A stretch of 64,000 nucleotides of DNA from Syntrophaceae bacterium UBA2251. Its GTDB lineage: Bacteria; Desulfobacterota; Syntrophia; Syntrophales; UBA2251. The position numbers and the translations under genes were made by a program. Where the stretch lies: contig DDXV01000042.1 of the NCBI GenBank assembly GCA_002347815.1, forward strand, positions 1 through 64,000, read 5' to 3'. The notes under the pieces are model-generated. The model ran no database searches. It saw nothing but the letters and a program-made list of their open reading frames with translations, and had not been told where the DNA came from. Of this stretch, positions 24,150 to 32,465 are shown piece by piece; within the stretch, counting starts at the first letter, position 1; every line of letters starts with the position of its first letter.

Positions 24150-24899
24150 TTGGATGCGGTAACGGCGAAGCCGTTTTCCCGCGCAAACAACCATGGGAAG
24201 AAGGGGGGTGATGTTCGGAGACTGATCAAGGATAGTGGGAAATATCGGGGGCTCCTCGTCCAGGCCCGCAACCACAGTTACACGGCTCTCGAAAAAAAGC
24301 TCGCCGCCACAGGCGGGAGGATCACCTGCCGGAAGGGGTGCACCTATTGCTGTTTCCACATTTCGGCGCCGCTGGCGCACGGCATCGTGATTGTGGATGA
24401 CCTGTGCGGCAGAAAGAATCTGCTGAGGACGTTCATCCGGAACTACGAACGGTGGCGTCACAAGGGGGATGCGATCTCGAAGACCCTCGATGAAACCCGC
24501 GTCCGGGCCTTCTCGTCGTCGATGTCCATCCACGAGATCATCGCCGTCACCCGGCCCTTGTCCATGCGTTATTTTGAGAGGAACATTCCCTGTCCCTTTC
24601 TCGAAAATGAGGCCTGCCTCATCTATGCCGTCCGGCCGTTACCCTGCTCGGGACAATTTTCCGTCAGCCCCCCCGAGCGGTGTTCTCCCGACGCGGCGGA
24701 AGAAGCGGTGATTCACCAGCTCGTGGCCGACGACGAAGACCTCCTGAAATTTCTGGAATTGGCCGGTCCCCGGCTGATGGTGTATGAAATGACCCTTCCG
24801 ACCCTGATCTACCGGCTCCTGACCGAAGGCGCCTCATCGATGATTCGCTCCTGTCTTCGGGATGGCCCTGATCCGGGCCTCAACACGGACGGCGGCTGA
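24150..24899 (+). CDS. YkgJ-family cysteine-cluster protein
   Basis: This protein of about 249 residues has a cysteine-rich metal site typical of the YkgJ/CxxCxxCC family: CRKGCTYCC (about 59-67), then CPFLENEACLIYAVRPLPC, and CSPDAAEE later. These proteins probably bind zinc or an Fe-S cluster, but their role is not known. The remaining residues are helical with no signal peptide. The start ATG at 24150 lacks a clear ribosome site, so the true start could be a later codon near the DVRRLIKD segment. It stands alone between the poly-C region and the csp promoter. Confidence 0.75.
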   Translation: MDAVTAKPFSRANNHGKKGGDVRRLIKDSGKYRGLLVQARNHSYTALEKKLAATGGRITCRKGCTYCCFHISAPLAHGIVIVDDLCGRKNLLRTFIRNYERWRHKGDAISKTLDETRVRAFSSSMSIHEIIAVTRPLSMRYFERNIPCPFLENEACLIYAVRPLPCSGQFSVSPPERCSPDAAEEAVIHQLVADDEDLLKFLELAGPRLMVYEMTLPTLIYRLLTEGASSMIRSCLRDGPDPGLNTDGG

Positions 24900-24985
24900 A
24901 TCGTTCCGCGCGCTCGTCCACACCCCTCCTTCCGTTTTACGACGGTGACAACCGGGAGAGGGGAAAACGTCCGACAAAATAAAGC

Positions 24986-25014
24986 TTGACAGGGGGTCGG
25001 ATTCGCCGTATAAG
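24986..25014 (+). promoter_or_regulatory. Sigma-70 promoter of the cold-shock gene
   Basis: TTGACA and TATAAG are exactly 17 bp apart, an almost ideal promoter. Transcription should start about 25021, giving a 160-nt leader before the csp ATG. The spacer begins GGGGGTC, a pattern shared with two other promoters in the window. Confidence 0.8.
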
Positions 25015-25130
25015 GCGTCCGCACCCCAAACTGATCTTCGTCAAAAGGGTGCGCGGTTGGATATAGACATTTTGAAGTGCAAAGGCGGGCTGCCGTGCTC
25101 TTAAAGAGTCTTGGCGGCCTTTTCTTTCTG
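25015..25130 (+). promoter_or_regulatory. Structured 5' leader of csp with two hairpins
   Basis: The first hairpin pairs GCACCC (25021-25026) with GGGTGC (25047-25052) right at the predicted start. The second pairs AAAGGC (25081-25086) with GCCTTT (25117-25122), contains an inner CTCT/AGAG stem, and is followed by TTTCTTTC, so it looks like a terminator inside the leader. Long leaders that refold with temperature are known for cspA-type genes; an attenuation role here is inference from the sequence. Confidence 0.5.
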
Positions 25131-25180
25131 TCATCTTGTTCATCCGACTTAAGCGAAATTTATGAAAGGAGGAGCAAAAG

Positions 25181-25381
25181 ATGGCAGAAGGTACCGTGAA
25201 GTGGTTCAATGAGCAGAAGGGCTTCGGATTCATCGAGAATGCCGAGGGCGGCGACGTGTTCGTGCATTACAGTGCGATCCAGGCCGGTGGTTTCAAGACG
25301 TTGGCCGAGGGTCAGCGCGTCAGTTTTGACGTCACGCAGGGCAAAAAAGGCCCGGCGGCAGAAAACGTGAAACCCCTGTAA
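25181..25381 (+). CDS. Cold-shock protein, CspA family
   Basis: This 66-residue single cold-shock domain is an RNA chaperone that melts secondary structure. The RNP1 motif KGFGFI and the RNP2 motif DVFVHYSAI are both intact, and the end is GPAAENVKPL as in other Csp proteins. The start has AAAGGAGG about 8 bases upstream. It is expressed from a strong promoter through a structured 160-nt leader and ends in a strong terminator. The nearby DEAD-box helicase fits a cold-response or RNA-remodelling module. Confidence 0.96.
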   Translation: MAEGTVKWFNEQKGFGFIENAEGGDVFVHYSAIQAGGFKTLAEGQRVSFDVTQGKKGPAAENVKPL

Positions 25382-25400
25382 GGGTTAGCGGCAGTCCAGA

Positions 25401-25447
25401 AGAGGCATCCCGGCGCCTGTTACAGGTCACGGGGTGCCTCTTTGTTT
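25401..25447 (+). terminator. Rho-independent terminator after csp
   Basis: GAGGCATCCC (25402-25411) pairs with GGGGTGCCTC (25431-25440), with a second CCTG/CAGG stem inside, followed by TTTGTTTT. It lies about 20 bp after the csp stop. Confidence 0.85.
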
Positions 25448-25473
25448 TATACGGGAGAAAAGGAGGTCTTTGA

Positions 25474-25677
25474 ATGGCCAGGACAAAATATACCTTCGAA
25501 AAAAGGCAGAAGGAACTGGCGAAACGCCGCAAGAAGGAAGAGAAGGCGGCGCGGCGCGCCGAAAGCCGGCGGCCGGCAGGGGACGAAACGGGCGCCGGCA
25601 CGGTCGGCGAAGCCCCCGATTCCGCTGCCGAGGCGTCGAACTCCGGGGCGGACGCCCCGACGCCCGACCCTGCTTAA
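25474..25677 (+). CDS. Small basic protein beside the RNA helicase
   Basis: This 67-residue protein begins MARTKYTFEKRQKELAKRRK after an AAAGGAGG site. The first half is a highly basic helix (KRRKKEEKAARRAESRR), which could bind RNA. The second half is acidic and low-complexity (Ala, Ser, Asp, Pro). I recognise no named family, although short KRQKE-type proteins occur next to helicases. Its stop TAA and the helicase stop share the palindrome TTAA at 25674-25677, so the two genes overlap tail to tail. It follows the csp terminator, so read-through or a separate promoter is needed. Confidence 0.7.
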   Translation: MARTKYTFEKRQKELAKRRKKEEKAARRAESRRPAGDETGAGTVGEAPDSAAEASNSGADAPTPDPA

Positions 25678-27239
25678 CGTCCCGGCCGCGGTCGTCGCGG
25701 CCCTCTCCGGCGCTGTCCTTCCCTGCGCCGGGGCGATTTCTTCTCTTCCGCGGCAGGCGCCGCTTCCGTTTCCGCTATCCCCTCCCCGTCCTCCTCGGCC
25801 GTCAGCGTCTGGGGCGGGGCCTGCAGCATCCGCTGATAATAATCGTCCAGAAGCATCGCAATCAGGGGTGATTCAACCTCCGCCTCGGCCAGGCTTCGGC
25901 CCAGGTGGATAAAGCGGCGCATCCGCTCCTTTTCGAGGCTGTCGCGCGACCGCAGGTCCGCCTCCAGGGACGCGACGACCCGCTGCGAGACGATCGCCTC
26001 GACGTCCTCGTCCGTGGGGAGCGTCTTTTCCTGGATGTTGATGTTGAAGCTCCGGGCGATCGACCGGAGGTTGAACTGTTCCATCCCCGCCACCAGCGTA
26101 ATCGCCGTTCCTGTAGCCCCGACGCGTCCCGTCCGCCCCGCCCGGTGAATGTAAAGCTCCGGGTCTTCCGGCGGCTCGTACTGGAAGACATGCGACAGGT
26201 CCGGAATGTCGATGCCGCGCGCGGCCACATCCGTCGCGACGAGAAAGCGGAGCGCCCCTCTGCGCACCCGGCCCATCACCCGCTCCCGCGCCCCCTGCGC
26301 GAGATCGGAGCTGAGTTCGTCGGCGTCGTAGCCGAAACGCTTGAGCACCACGGAGACGAAGTGCACGGTGGACTTCATGTTGCAGAAGATGATCGCGGAG
26401 ACGGGATTTTCCATCTCGATGATCCGGACGAGGGACCGCTCCCGCTGCATCCCCGGCACGATGTAGAAGACGTGGTCGGTGCCCGTCACGTGGACGTGCT
26501 CCTGACTCAGGCTCAGGAACTCGGGATGGCGGAGGAACTCCCCGGCCAGGCGGAGCACGTACGACGGGAAAGTGGCGGAGAACATGTAGCCGCTGATCGG
26601 CCGGTGCGGAAGGAACTGTTTGACCCGCTTCATGTCGGGGTAGAATCCCATTGAGAGCATGCGGTCGGCCTCATCGAAAACGATGATCTTGAGCGCGTCC
26701 AGGGAGAGGGTCCCCTTGAGCAGATGGTCGAGGATGCGCCCCGGCGTCCCGACGACGAGATGCGCCCCCCGGCGGAAGGCCTCCAGCTGGGGTTCGTATT
26801 TCACGCCGCCGTAAACGACGGCCGTTCTGAGGCCGCGCTCCCCCTGGAGGGTTTCGGCCTCGTGCGCCACCTGCTTGGCGAGTTCGCGGGTGGGAACCAG
26901 GACGATCGCCTGGCAGACCGCCTTCGCCGGATCGATCCGCTCCAGGATCGGCAGGATGAAGGCGCCGGTCTTGCCGCTCCCGGTCTGCGACTGAACCATC
27001 AGGTCCCGTTCGGCCAGCACATAGGGGATCGCCCGGGCCTGGACCGGCAGGAGCTTCGTCCATCCCGCCCGCGCGCAGGCCGCCTGGAGCGCCTCCGGCA
27101 GCCCCTCGAGGGTCACTTCCGGCAGGGCGTTCTCCGGCTCGATCACGCCCTCCATCCCGTCACGCCCGGAACCCGCGGCCTCCGATACCGGCGGCGCCGA
27201 CGTTTGGGTCCCCCCGCCGTTTTCCATCTCTTCCGACAT
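25674..27239 (-). CDS. DEAD-box ATP-dependent RNA helicase
   Basis: This helicase of 521 residues unwinds RNA duplexes. From the ATG at 27237-27239 the core has the GWTKLLPVQARAIP Q-motif region, SQTGSGKTGAF (motif I), VPTRELAKQV (Ia), TPGRILDHL (Ib), VFDEADRML (II), SATFP (III), ATDVAARGIDIP (V) and HRAGRTGR (VI). The C-terminus ends in an Arg/Pro/Gly tail (RRREGQRRRGPRRPRPGR) that should bind RNA, as in RhlE/CsdA-type proteins. The first 40 residues are acidic and disordered. It is convergent with the small basic protein and has its own promoter at 27292-27320. Confidence 0.95.
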   Translation of the reverse strand: MSEEMENGGGTQTSAPPVSEAAGSGRDGMEGVIEPENALPEVTLEGLPEALQAACARAGWTKLLPVQARAIPYVLAERDLMVQSQTGSGKTGAFILPILERIDPAKAVCQAIVLVPTRELAKQVAHEAETLQGERGLRTAVVYGGVKYEPQLEAFRRGAHLVVGTPGRILDHLLKGTLSLDALKIIVFDEADRMLSMGFYPDMKRVKQFLPHRPISGYMFSATFPSYVLRLAGEFLRHPEFLSLSQEHVHVTGTDHVFYIVPGMQRERSLVRIIEMENPVSAIIFCNMKSTVHFVSVVLKRFGYDADELSSDLAQGARERVMGRVRRGALRFLVATDVAARGIDIPDLSHVFQYEPPEDPELYIHRAGRTGRVGATGTAITLVAGMEQFNLRSIARSFNINIQEKTLPTDEDVEAIVSQRVVASLEADLRSRDSLEKERMRRFIHLGRSLAEAEVESPLIAMLLDDYYQRMLQAPPQTLTAEEDGEGIAETEAAPAAEEKKSPRRREGQRRRGPRRPRPGR

Positions 27240-27291
27240 ACGTCCTCTCTTTCCCACTTTCTGCTGAAATATCAAAATTTTTGCGGGGCGG

Positions 27292-27320
27292 AGTATAGGC
27301 AGAAGGGCGACGGGTGTCAA
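27292..27320 (-). promoter_or_regulatory. Sigma-70 promoter of the RNA helicase
   Basis: On the minus strand TTGACA and TATACT are exactly 17 bp apart, giving a leader of about 45-50 nt before the helicase ATG. It is a near-consensus site. Confidence 0.85.
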
Positions 27321-27351
27321 GGGAAATCCTTGAAAATCCCCGCCAAATTCC

Positions 27352-27381
27352 TTGACAGGCCGCGGATGTTTCCGGTACTGA
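27352..27381 (+). promoter_or_regulatory. Possible sigma-70 promoter of the SpoIID cluster
   Basis: A perfect TTGACA is followed after 18 bp by TACTGA. The -10 box is poor, but the position is right: divergent from the helicase promoter and about 200 bp before the SpoIID/LytB gene. The leader between about 27388 and 27588 is GC-rich and I see no other element in it. Confidence 0.4.
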
Positions 27382-27588
27382 AGGGTGCCGTCCGCGCGCC
27401 GCCGAATCCCCCGCGATCTTCGGCAGGGCGCTGTTTGCCCGAAGACGGGAGGCGGCCTGCTCAGGGACAGCCGGATTCCCGCCGCGGCCGGCCCTCGCGT
27501 TCACCGGCCGGGGGCGGGAACGACGACGGAAAGCGGCGAAAGGTCAAGGCGCGGGGCTTCAAGGATCTCAAACGGGGAAGCCGGAGAC

Positions 27589-28986
27589 ATGATCGCGCAG
27601 GAACCCCGCCTCACGGTGGGCATCATCTCCCGGGCGACCGGGATCAGCGGCGTTCTGAACGGCGTCTTTCGGGCCGATCCGGAGCATGTCCCGGCGGCGG
27701 AACGGACGGTGCGCCTCCAGGGCCCCTTCGGGGTCGTCCCCGACGGCGGGAAACCGGTGCTGAGGACCGGGTCGGGCGAAATCCGGCCGGTGGGGCGGGC
27801 GCTCTCCCTCATCCCGGAGGCCGGGGCCGACTTCACCCTGAACGACGTGACGATCGGCGTCGCCTTCCACTGGGAGCGGCGGGAAGCGCAGACCTTCCCC
27901 GACGGGCTCACGCTGCTCTCCCCGGACGACGGCACCCTCACGGCGATCAATGTCGTCCCGCTGGAGACCTACCTCGCGAGCGTGATTTCCTCCGAAATGA
28001 GCGCCCTGGCCCCGCCGGAGTTTCTCAAGGCCCACGCCGTCACCTCCCGGAGCTGGCTCGGCGCCATGCTCGCCCGGCGGACCGACCCGGACCCGGCGGC
28101 CTGTCCCGAACCGGGACCGGGCGGCGCGTCTCCCCTCTCGACCCTCCCGCCGGCGTCGGGCGGGGAGCTGCCGGAAATCCGCCGCTGGACGGACCGTGAG
28201 GCGCACGCACACTTCGATGTCTGCGCCGACGATCACTGTCAGCGCTACCAGGGGATGACGAAAATCGTCTCCCCCGCGGCGGCCGCCGCCGTCTCCGCCA
28301 CCCGGGGCGCCTTTCTCACGTACGCGGGGCGGATCTGCGACGCCCGCTGCCACAAGGCCTGCGGCGGCCTCACCGAGCCGGCCCGGAACGTCTGGGCGGA
28401 GGTTCCCATCCCCTATCTCACGAGCGTCGCCGACGCGGACGGGCCCCTTCCCCCCGTGCGGACGGATGCGGAGGCGGCGGCCTGGTTCGGCGACCGCCCC
28501 GACGTCCACTGCCGGGTGACGGACCCCCGGTTGCTGGCGCGGATCCTGCCGGACTTCGACCGGGAAACGGCCGATTTCTTCCGGTGGTCCGTCTCGTACG
28601 CGCGGGAGGAACTGGAAGGCCTCCTCAAGGACAAGTCGGGAATCGATTTCGGAACCCTGCTCGATCTGACGCCCCTGACGCGGGGGCCGTCGGGACGGAT
28701 CAGCCGCCTGCGCGTCACCGGCACGAAACACGCCGTGACCGTCGGCCGGGAACTGGAGATCCGCCGCTGGCTGTCGAAGAGTCACCTCTTCAGCAGCGCC
28801 TTCGTCGTCCGGACCGAACGGGATCGCGGCGGTCGCCCTATACGGTTTCACCTCGCCGGCGGCGGCTGGGGCCACGGGGTCGGCCTGTGCCAGATCGGCG
28901 CCGCCGCGATGGCCGCGCGGGGCCGCACGGCCGGACAGATCCTCGCGCATTATTTTCCCGGCGCGACCGTCACCCGGAGATACTGA
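27589..28986 (+). CDS. SpoIID/LytB domain protein
   Basis: This 465-residue protein carries the SpoIID/LytB domain, known in Bacillus as a lytic enzyme or amidase enhancer that works on peptidoglycan. Marks are VVPLETYLASVISSEMS (around 125-140), LKAHAVTSRSW, ARCHKACGGLTEPA, GWGHGVGLCQIGAAAMA and the final ILAHYFPGATV. The segment between about 180 and 230 is an insert rich in Pro and Gly. No signal peptide is visible, which is odd for a cell-wall enzyme. I start at the ATG 27589 with GGAG nearby. Its stop lies a few bases before the next gene, so it belongs to the MurU/AmgK-like cluster. Confidence 0.82.
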   Translation: MIAQEPRLTVGIISRATGISGVLNGVFRADPEHVPAAERTVRLQGPFGVVPDGGKPVLRTGSGEIRPVGRALSLIPEAGADFTLNDVTIGVAFHWERREAQTFPDGLTLLSPDDGTLTAINVVPLETYLASVISSEMSALAPPEFLKAHAVTSRSWLGAMLARRTDPDPAACPEPGPGGASPLSTLPPASGGELPEIRRWTDREAHAHFDVCADDHCQRYQGMTKIVSPAAAAAVSATRGAFLTYAGRICDARCHKACGGLTEPARNVWAEVPIPYLTSVADADGPLPPVRTDAEAAAWFGDRPDVHCRVTDPRLLARILPDFDRETADFFRWSVSYAREELEGLLKDKSGIDFGTLLDLTPLTRGPSGRISRLRVTGTKHAVTVGRELEIRRWLSKSHLFSSAFVVRTERDRGGRPIRFHLAGGGWGHGVGLCQIGAAAMAARGRTAGQILAHYFPGATVTRRY

Positions 28987-28991
28987 CGCGC

Positions 28992-29714
28992 ATGGAAACG
29001 CCGCCCGTCAAAACCGCCTTCATCCTCGGCGCCGGTTTGGGCACGCGCCTCAAACCCCTGACCGACCGCTGCCCCAAACCGCTGCTGCCCGTCGGCGGGC
29101 GGCCGCTCATCACCCATGTCATGGACCACCTGCTGTCCGCGGGCGTCGAGCGCTTCATCGTCAACACGCATCACCGGGCCGGGGCGTACGACCGGGCGTT
29201 TCCGGACGGGGCCTGGCGGGGGCGCCCCATCGTCTTTCGCCACGAACCCGTGCTGCTCGACACGGGCGGCGGCCTGAAAAACATCGCGGACCTTCTGGCC
29301 GGAGACGCGCGCCTGCTCGTCTACAACGGCGACATCCTGACCGACCTCCCCCTCGCCCCCCTGCTCGACGCGCACCGGCGGAGCGACGCCGAGGTCACGC
29401 TGGCCCTGCGGTCCTCCGGGACGCCGTTGAACGTGACGATCGACGGCGCGGGCAACGTCCGCGACATGCGCGACCTCCTGGGCGACCCGGGCGTCACGCG
29501 CTGCCTGTTCGCCGGCATCTACGTCATGGAGACCCGGTTTCTGGAACACCTGCCCGGAGGCGCGATCTTCTCCATCGTGCCGGCGCTCGTGGACCGGATC
29601 CGCCTGCGGCCGGGGGCGGTGGCGGGCCAGGTGATCGACGCGGGACGCTGGCACGACATCGGTTCGCCCGCCGCGTATGAGGCCCTGCGCGACGCCTGGA
29701 GCCCCGCGCCATGA
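28992..29714 (+). CDS. Nucleotidyltransferase, MurU-like (MurNAc-1-P uridylyltransferase family)
   Basis: This 240-residue NTP transferase activates a sugar 1-phosphate. The signature AFILGAGLGTRLKPLTDRCPKPLLPVGGRPLI is at the N-terminus; LVYNGDILTDLPL contains a metal-binding Asp, and NVTIDGAGNV follows. The length and the coupling to an AmgK-like kinase match MurU, which makes UDP-MurNAc in the peptidoglycan recycling route of Pseudomonas. Mannose-1-P guanylyltransferases are similar, so the nucleotide and sugar are not proven. The gene overlaps the kinase gene by ATGA at 29711-29714. Confidence 0.8.
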   Translation: METPPVKTAFILGAGLGTRLKPLTDRCPKPLLPVGGRPLITHVMDHLLSAGVERFIVNTHHRAGAYDRAFPDGAWRGRPIVFRHEPVLLDTGGGLKNIADLLAGDARLLVYNGDILTDLPLAPLLDAHRRSDAEVTLALRSSGTPLNVTIDGAGNVRDMRDLLGDPGVTRCLFAGIYVMETRFLEHLPGGAIFSIVPALVDRIRLRPGAVAGQVIDAGRWHDIGSPAAYEALRDAWSPAP

Positions 29715-30721
29715 GCGCCCCGCCCCCGCCCGACGCCGCCCTTCTGGCATTCGCCCGCCGCGCCCTGAACCTCGCCGACGCGCCGCCCCCGGACCTCGTT
29801 CCCATCACGCGGGGCGGTTCGGACCGCGTTTACCGGCGTCTGACCGCGGGCGGGTCGACCTGGATCGTCATGCAATACGGGAAAGGCCGGAGAGAGAACG
29901 CCTCCTTCGCCCCCATCGCGCGCTTCCTGGCCGCCCACGACGTCCGGGTCCCCCGCATCCTCGCCGAAGACGCCGCGCGGGGCCTGCTCGTCCTGGAGGA
30001 TCTGGGCGACCGGGACCTGTGGTCTTACCGCGACGCGGACCCCGCCGCCCGCCTCGCCCTCTACCGGCGGACCCTGCGCCTCGTCCGCCGCCTGCACGGA
30101 CTGGCGGCCGGGGACGCGGCCGTCCGCGCCCTGCCGCTGATGGACCCCTTCGACGCGGCCCTCTACCGCTGGGAGCGGGACTATTTCCGGGAAAATTTCG
30201 TCCGCGGCGTCTGCGCCCTCGCGCTCGATCCGTCCGAGGCGGCGGCCCTGGAGGCGGAGCTGGCCGCGCTCGCCGCACGCCTGGAAGGCGCCGCCCCCTG
30301 CCTCGTTCACCGCGACCTGCAGTCGCAGAACGTCATGATCCATGCCGGCGAACCCGTGCTGATCGATTTCCAGGGGATGCGCCTCGGATCCTGCCTCTAC
30401 GACCTGGGCGCCCTCCTCTACGACCCCTACGTTCGGTTGACGCCGGACGTCCGCCTCGGCCTGCTTGGCGACTACTACGACCTCGGTCCGCAGGCGCTGC
30501 CCTGGGACGCCTTCCGGGAGTCCTTCCAGGAGGCGTCCGTGCAGCGGCTCCTCCAGGCCCTGGGCGCCTACGGCTACCTGGGCCTGAAGGCCGGCCACCC
30601 GGACTTTCTCTACCACATCCCCCGCGGCCTGGACCATCTGGAGGCGGCCGTGAACCTCGCGCCCCGCCTGGATCGCCTCCGGCGCCTCGTGTCCCGCTGC
30701 CGCCGGGCAATTAACCGTTGA
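29711..30721 (+). CDS. Aminoglycoside-phosphotransferase-fold kinase, AmgK-like
   Basis: This 336-residue protein has the APH fold. The nucleotide site starts with PITRGGSDRVYRRL, and LLVLEDLGDRDLW lies in the hinge. The catalytic loop is CLVHRDLQSQNVMIH, with the general base Asp, and the metal Asp is in VLIDFQGMRLGSCLYDLG. AmgK phosphorylates the anomeric position of MurNAc or GlcNAc, giving the substrate for MurU. Adjacency and translational overlap with the MurU-like gene are the best evidence. The mean Arg/Ala content and GC are higher than average, in keeping with this cluster. Confidence 0.8.
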   Translation: MSAPPPPDAALLAFARRALNLADAPPPDLVPITRGGSDRVYRRLTAGGSTWIVMQYGKGRRENASFAPIARFLAAHDVRVPRILAEDAARGLLVLEDLGDRDLWSYRDADPAARLALYRRTLRLVRRLHGLAAGDAAVRALPLMDPFDAALYRWERDYFRENFVRGVCALALDPSEAAALEAELAALAARLEGAAPCLVHRDLQSQNVMIHAGEPVLIDFQGMRLGSCLYDLGALLYDPYVRLTPDVRLGLLGDYYDLGPQALPWDAFRESFQEASVQRLLQALGAYGYLGLKAGHPDFLYHIPRGLDHLEAAVNLAPRLDRLRRLVSRCRRAINR

Positions 30722-30746
30722 CAGGCCGGAAGCCATCCATTATCAA
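30718..30746 (+). promoter_or_regulatory. Sigma-70 promoter of the glycosyltransferase gene
   Basis: TTGACA and TATCAA are exactly 17 bp apart, straddling the end of the kinase gene. Transcription should start near 30752-30753, which is the ATG of the next gene, so the mRNA may be nearly leaderless. Confidence 0.7.
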
Positions 30747-30752
30747 GGGGTC

Positions 30753-32465
30753 ATGGACATCCAACCGCGAAAATCCCGTCCCGGAATCACGGCGGCGCTC
30801 TCGTACGCCGACGCGCCCTGGTTCGGCGCCCTGCTCAGGCGGCTGATCCGGCAGTCGGCCATCGAGCGGATCCTCATCGTCTACAACGACGGCGACGCCT
30901 ACCCCCACGACAAGTGCGAATGGATCCCCGCCGGTTCCCTGGTTGCGGGAGACACCCTTTCCACCGTCATCGAGAAGGCCCGGTCGAAATACCTGCTCGT
31001 CCTGCCCCTTCCCGCGGACCTCGAACTGGGTCCCCGGGCCCTGCGGCGCCTGCTGGAGGCGGCGGAAATCTGCCAGGCCGGCATGGTGTACGCGGATTAC
31101 CTAGAAGGCGATGCGCCCGCCCCGACCGCGCCCGCCGGGGACGGGGTTCCGCCGGTCGGGAAGCGCGGGGGAAAAGACGAGACCCCGGCCCTGCGGGAGC
31201 ATCCCGTCAACGATTACCAGCTGGGCAGTCTCCGTGACGATTTCGATTTCGGCCCGCTGATGCTCTTTTCGATGGACGCCATTCGGGCCGCCCTGAAGAA
31301 ATACGGCGCGCTTTCACCGTTCTCCCGCGCCGGTCTGTACGACCTCCGCCTCAGGGTCGCCACGGACGCGACCCTGTTTCACCTGCGGGAAGCCCTGGCC
31401 ACGGTCATCCGTTCGGAACCGGCCGCGACCGACGCGCCGGCGGCGGCGGACGAATGCGAAGCCTGGACGGACGAAGGGGAAACGAACGGCGGCGATCCGG
31501 TGGGAGCGCCCTTCGCCTACTGCGATCCCCGCCAGCGGGACCGTCAGCGGGAGATGGAAAGCGCGGTCACCGCCCACCTGAAGCGGCTCGGCGCCTGGCT
31601 CAAGCCCCGCTTCCGGAGCGTCGCCCCCGCCCCCCAGACCTTCCCCGTGGAGGCCAGCGTCGTCATCCCCGTCAGAAACCGCAAAAAGACCATCGCCGAC
31701 GCCATCCGGAGCGCCCTCTCGCAGGAGGCGGACTTCCCGTTCAACGTCCTGTGCATCGACAACCACTCGACCGACGGGACGACGGCCGTGCTGGAGAAGC
31801 TGGCCAAGGCGGATCCGCGCGTGATCCACCTCGTGCCCGCCCGCCGCGATCTCGGCATCGGCGGGTGCTGGAACGAGGCCCTCCGCGCCGAGGCGTGCGG
31901 GCGGTTCGCCGTCCAGCTCGACTCCGACGACGTCTACGGCGGTCCGGACACCCTGCGGAAGATCGTGCAATGCTTCCGCGAAGGCGACTTCGCCATGGTC
32001 ATCGGCGCCTACACGCTCGTCGACGAACGGGGGGACACCCTTCCGCCGGGGCTGATCGCCCACCGCGAGTGGACCGACGACAACGGCCGCAACAACGCCC
32101 TGCGCATCAACGGCCTAGGCGCCCCGCGGGCCTTTCAGACCGCCCTGGCCCGCCAGATCGGCTTTCTGAACGTGAGTTACGGGGAGGATTACGCCATCGC
32201 GCTCAGGCTCACCCGCGAATACCGGATCGGCCGGATCTACGAAAACCTCTACCTGTGCCGCCGCTGGTCCGGAAACTCCGACAGCGCGCTGACGGTGGCG
32301 CAAACCAACCGCCACGACGCCTTCAAGGACACCCTGCGCACCCTGGAAATCATGGCCCGCCGGCAGATGAACCCGCGCCCGGCCGTCCCTGTCCCGGCAC
32401 GGGAGGGGGGCCGCGGCTACCCGGGATACGGTCCGCCCGCCTACCGATCCGGGGCGCCGTCATGA
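30753..32465 (+). CDS. Two-part glycosyltransferase, GT2 family
   Basis: The 570-residue protein has two glycosyltransferase-like halves. The N-terminal part (1-230) looks like a degenerate GT-A fold (ITAALSYADAPWFGALLRRLI, YLLVLPLPADLELG). The C-terminal part (about 300-550) is a proper GT2 domain: EASVVIPVRNRKKTIADAIRSALSQ, CIDNHSTDGT, FAVQLDSDDVYGG (the metal-binding Asp residues) and GEDYAIALRLTREYRIG. It should transfer a sugar from a nucleotide donor, perhaps one made by the MurU-like enzyme. No membrane segment is present. The next gene overlaps by ATGA. Confidence 0.8.
   Translation: MDIQPRKSRPGITAALSYADAPWFGALLRRLIRQSAIERILIVYNDGDAYPHDKCEWIPAGSLVAGDTLSTVIEKARSKYLLVLPLPADLELGPRALRRLLEAAEICQAGMVYADYLEGDAPAPTAPAGDGVPPVGKRGGKDETPALREHPVNDYQLGSLRDDFDFGPLMLFSMDAIRAALKKYGALSPFSRAGLYDLRLRVATDATLFHLREALATVIRSEPAATDAPAAADECEAWTDEGETNGGDPVGAPFAYCDPRQRDRQREMESAVTAHLKRLGAWLKPRFRSVAPAPQTFPVEASVVIPVRNRKKTIADAIRSALSQEADFPFNVLCIDNHSTDGTTAVLEKLAKADPRVIHLVPARRDLGIGGCWNEALRAEACGRFAVQLDSDDVYGGPDTLRKIVQCFREGDFAMVIGAYTLVDERGDTLPPGLIAHREWTDDNGRNNALRINGLGAPRAFQTALARQIGFLNVSYGEDYAIALRLTREYRIGRIYENLYLCRRWSGNSDSALTVAQTNRHDAFKDTLRTLEIMARRQMNPRPAVPVPAREGGRGYPGYGPPAYRSGAPS

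Noticed and set aside
25021..25180. A small RNA or riboswitch in the csp leader
   Set aside because: The hairpins are consistent with ordinary leader structure, and I recognise no known riboswitch consensus. I kept it only as a structured leader.
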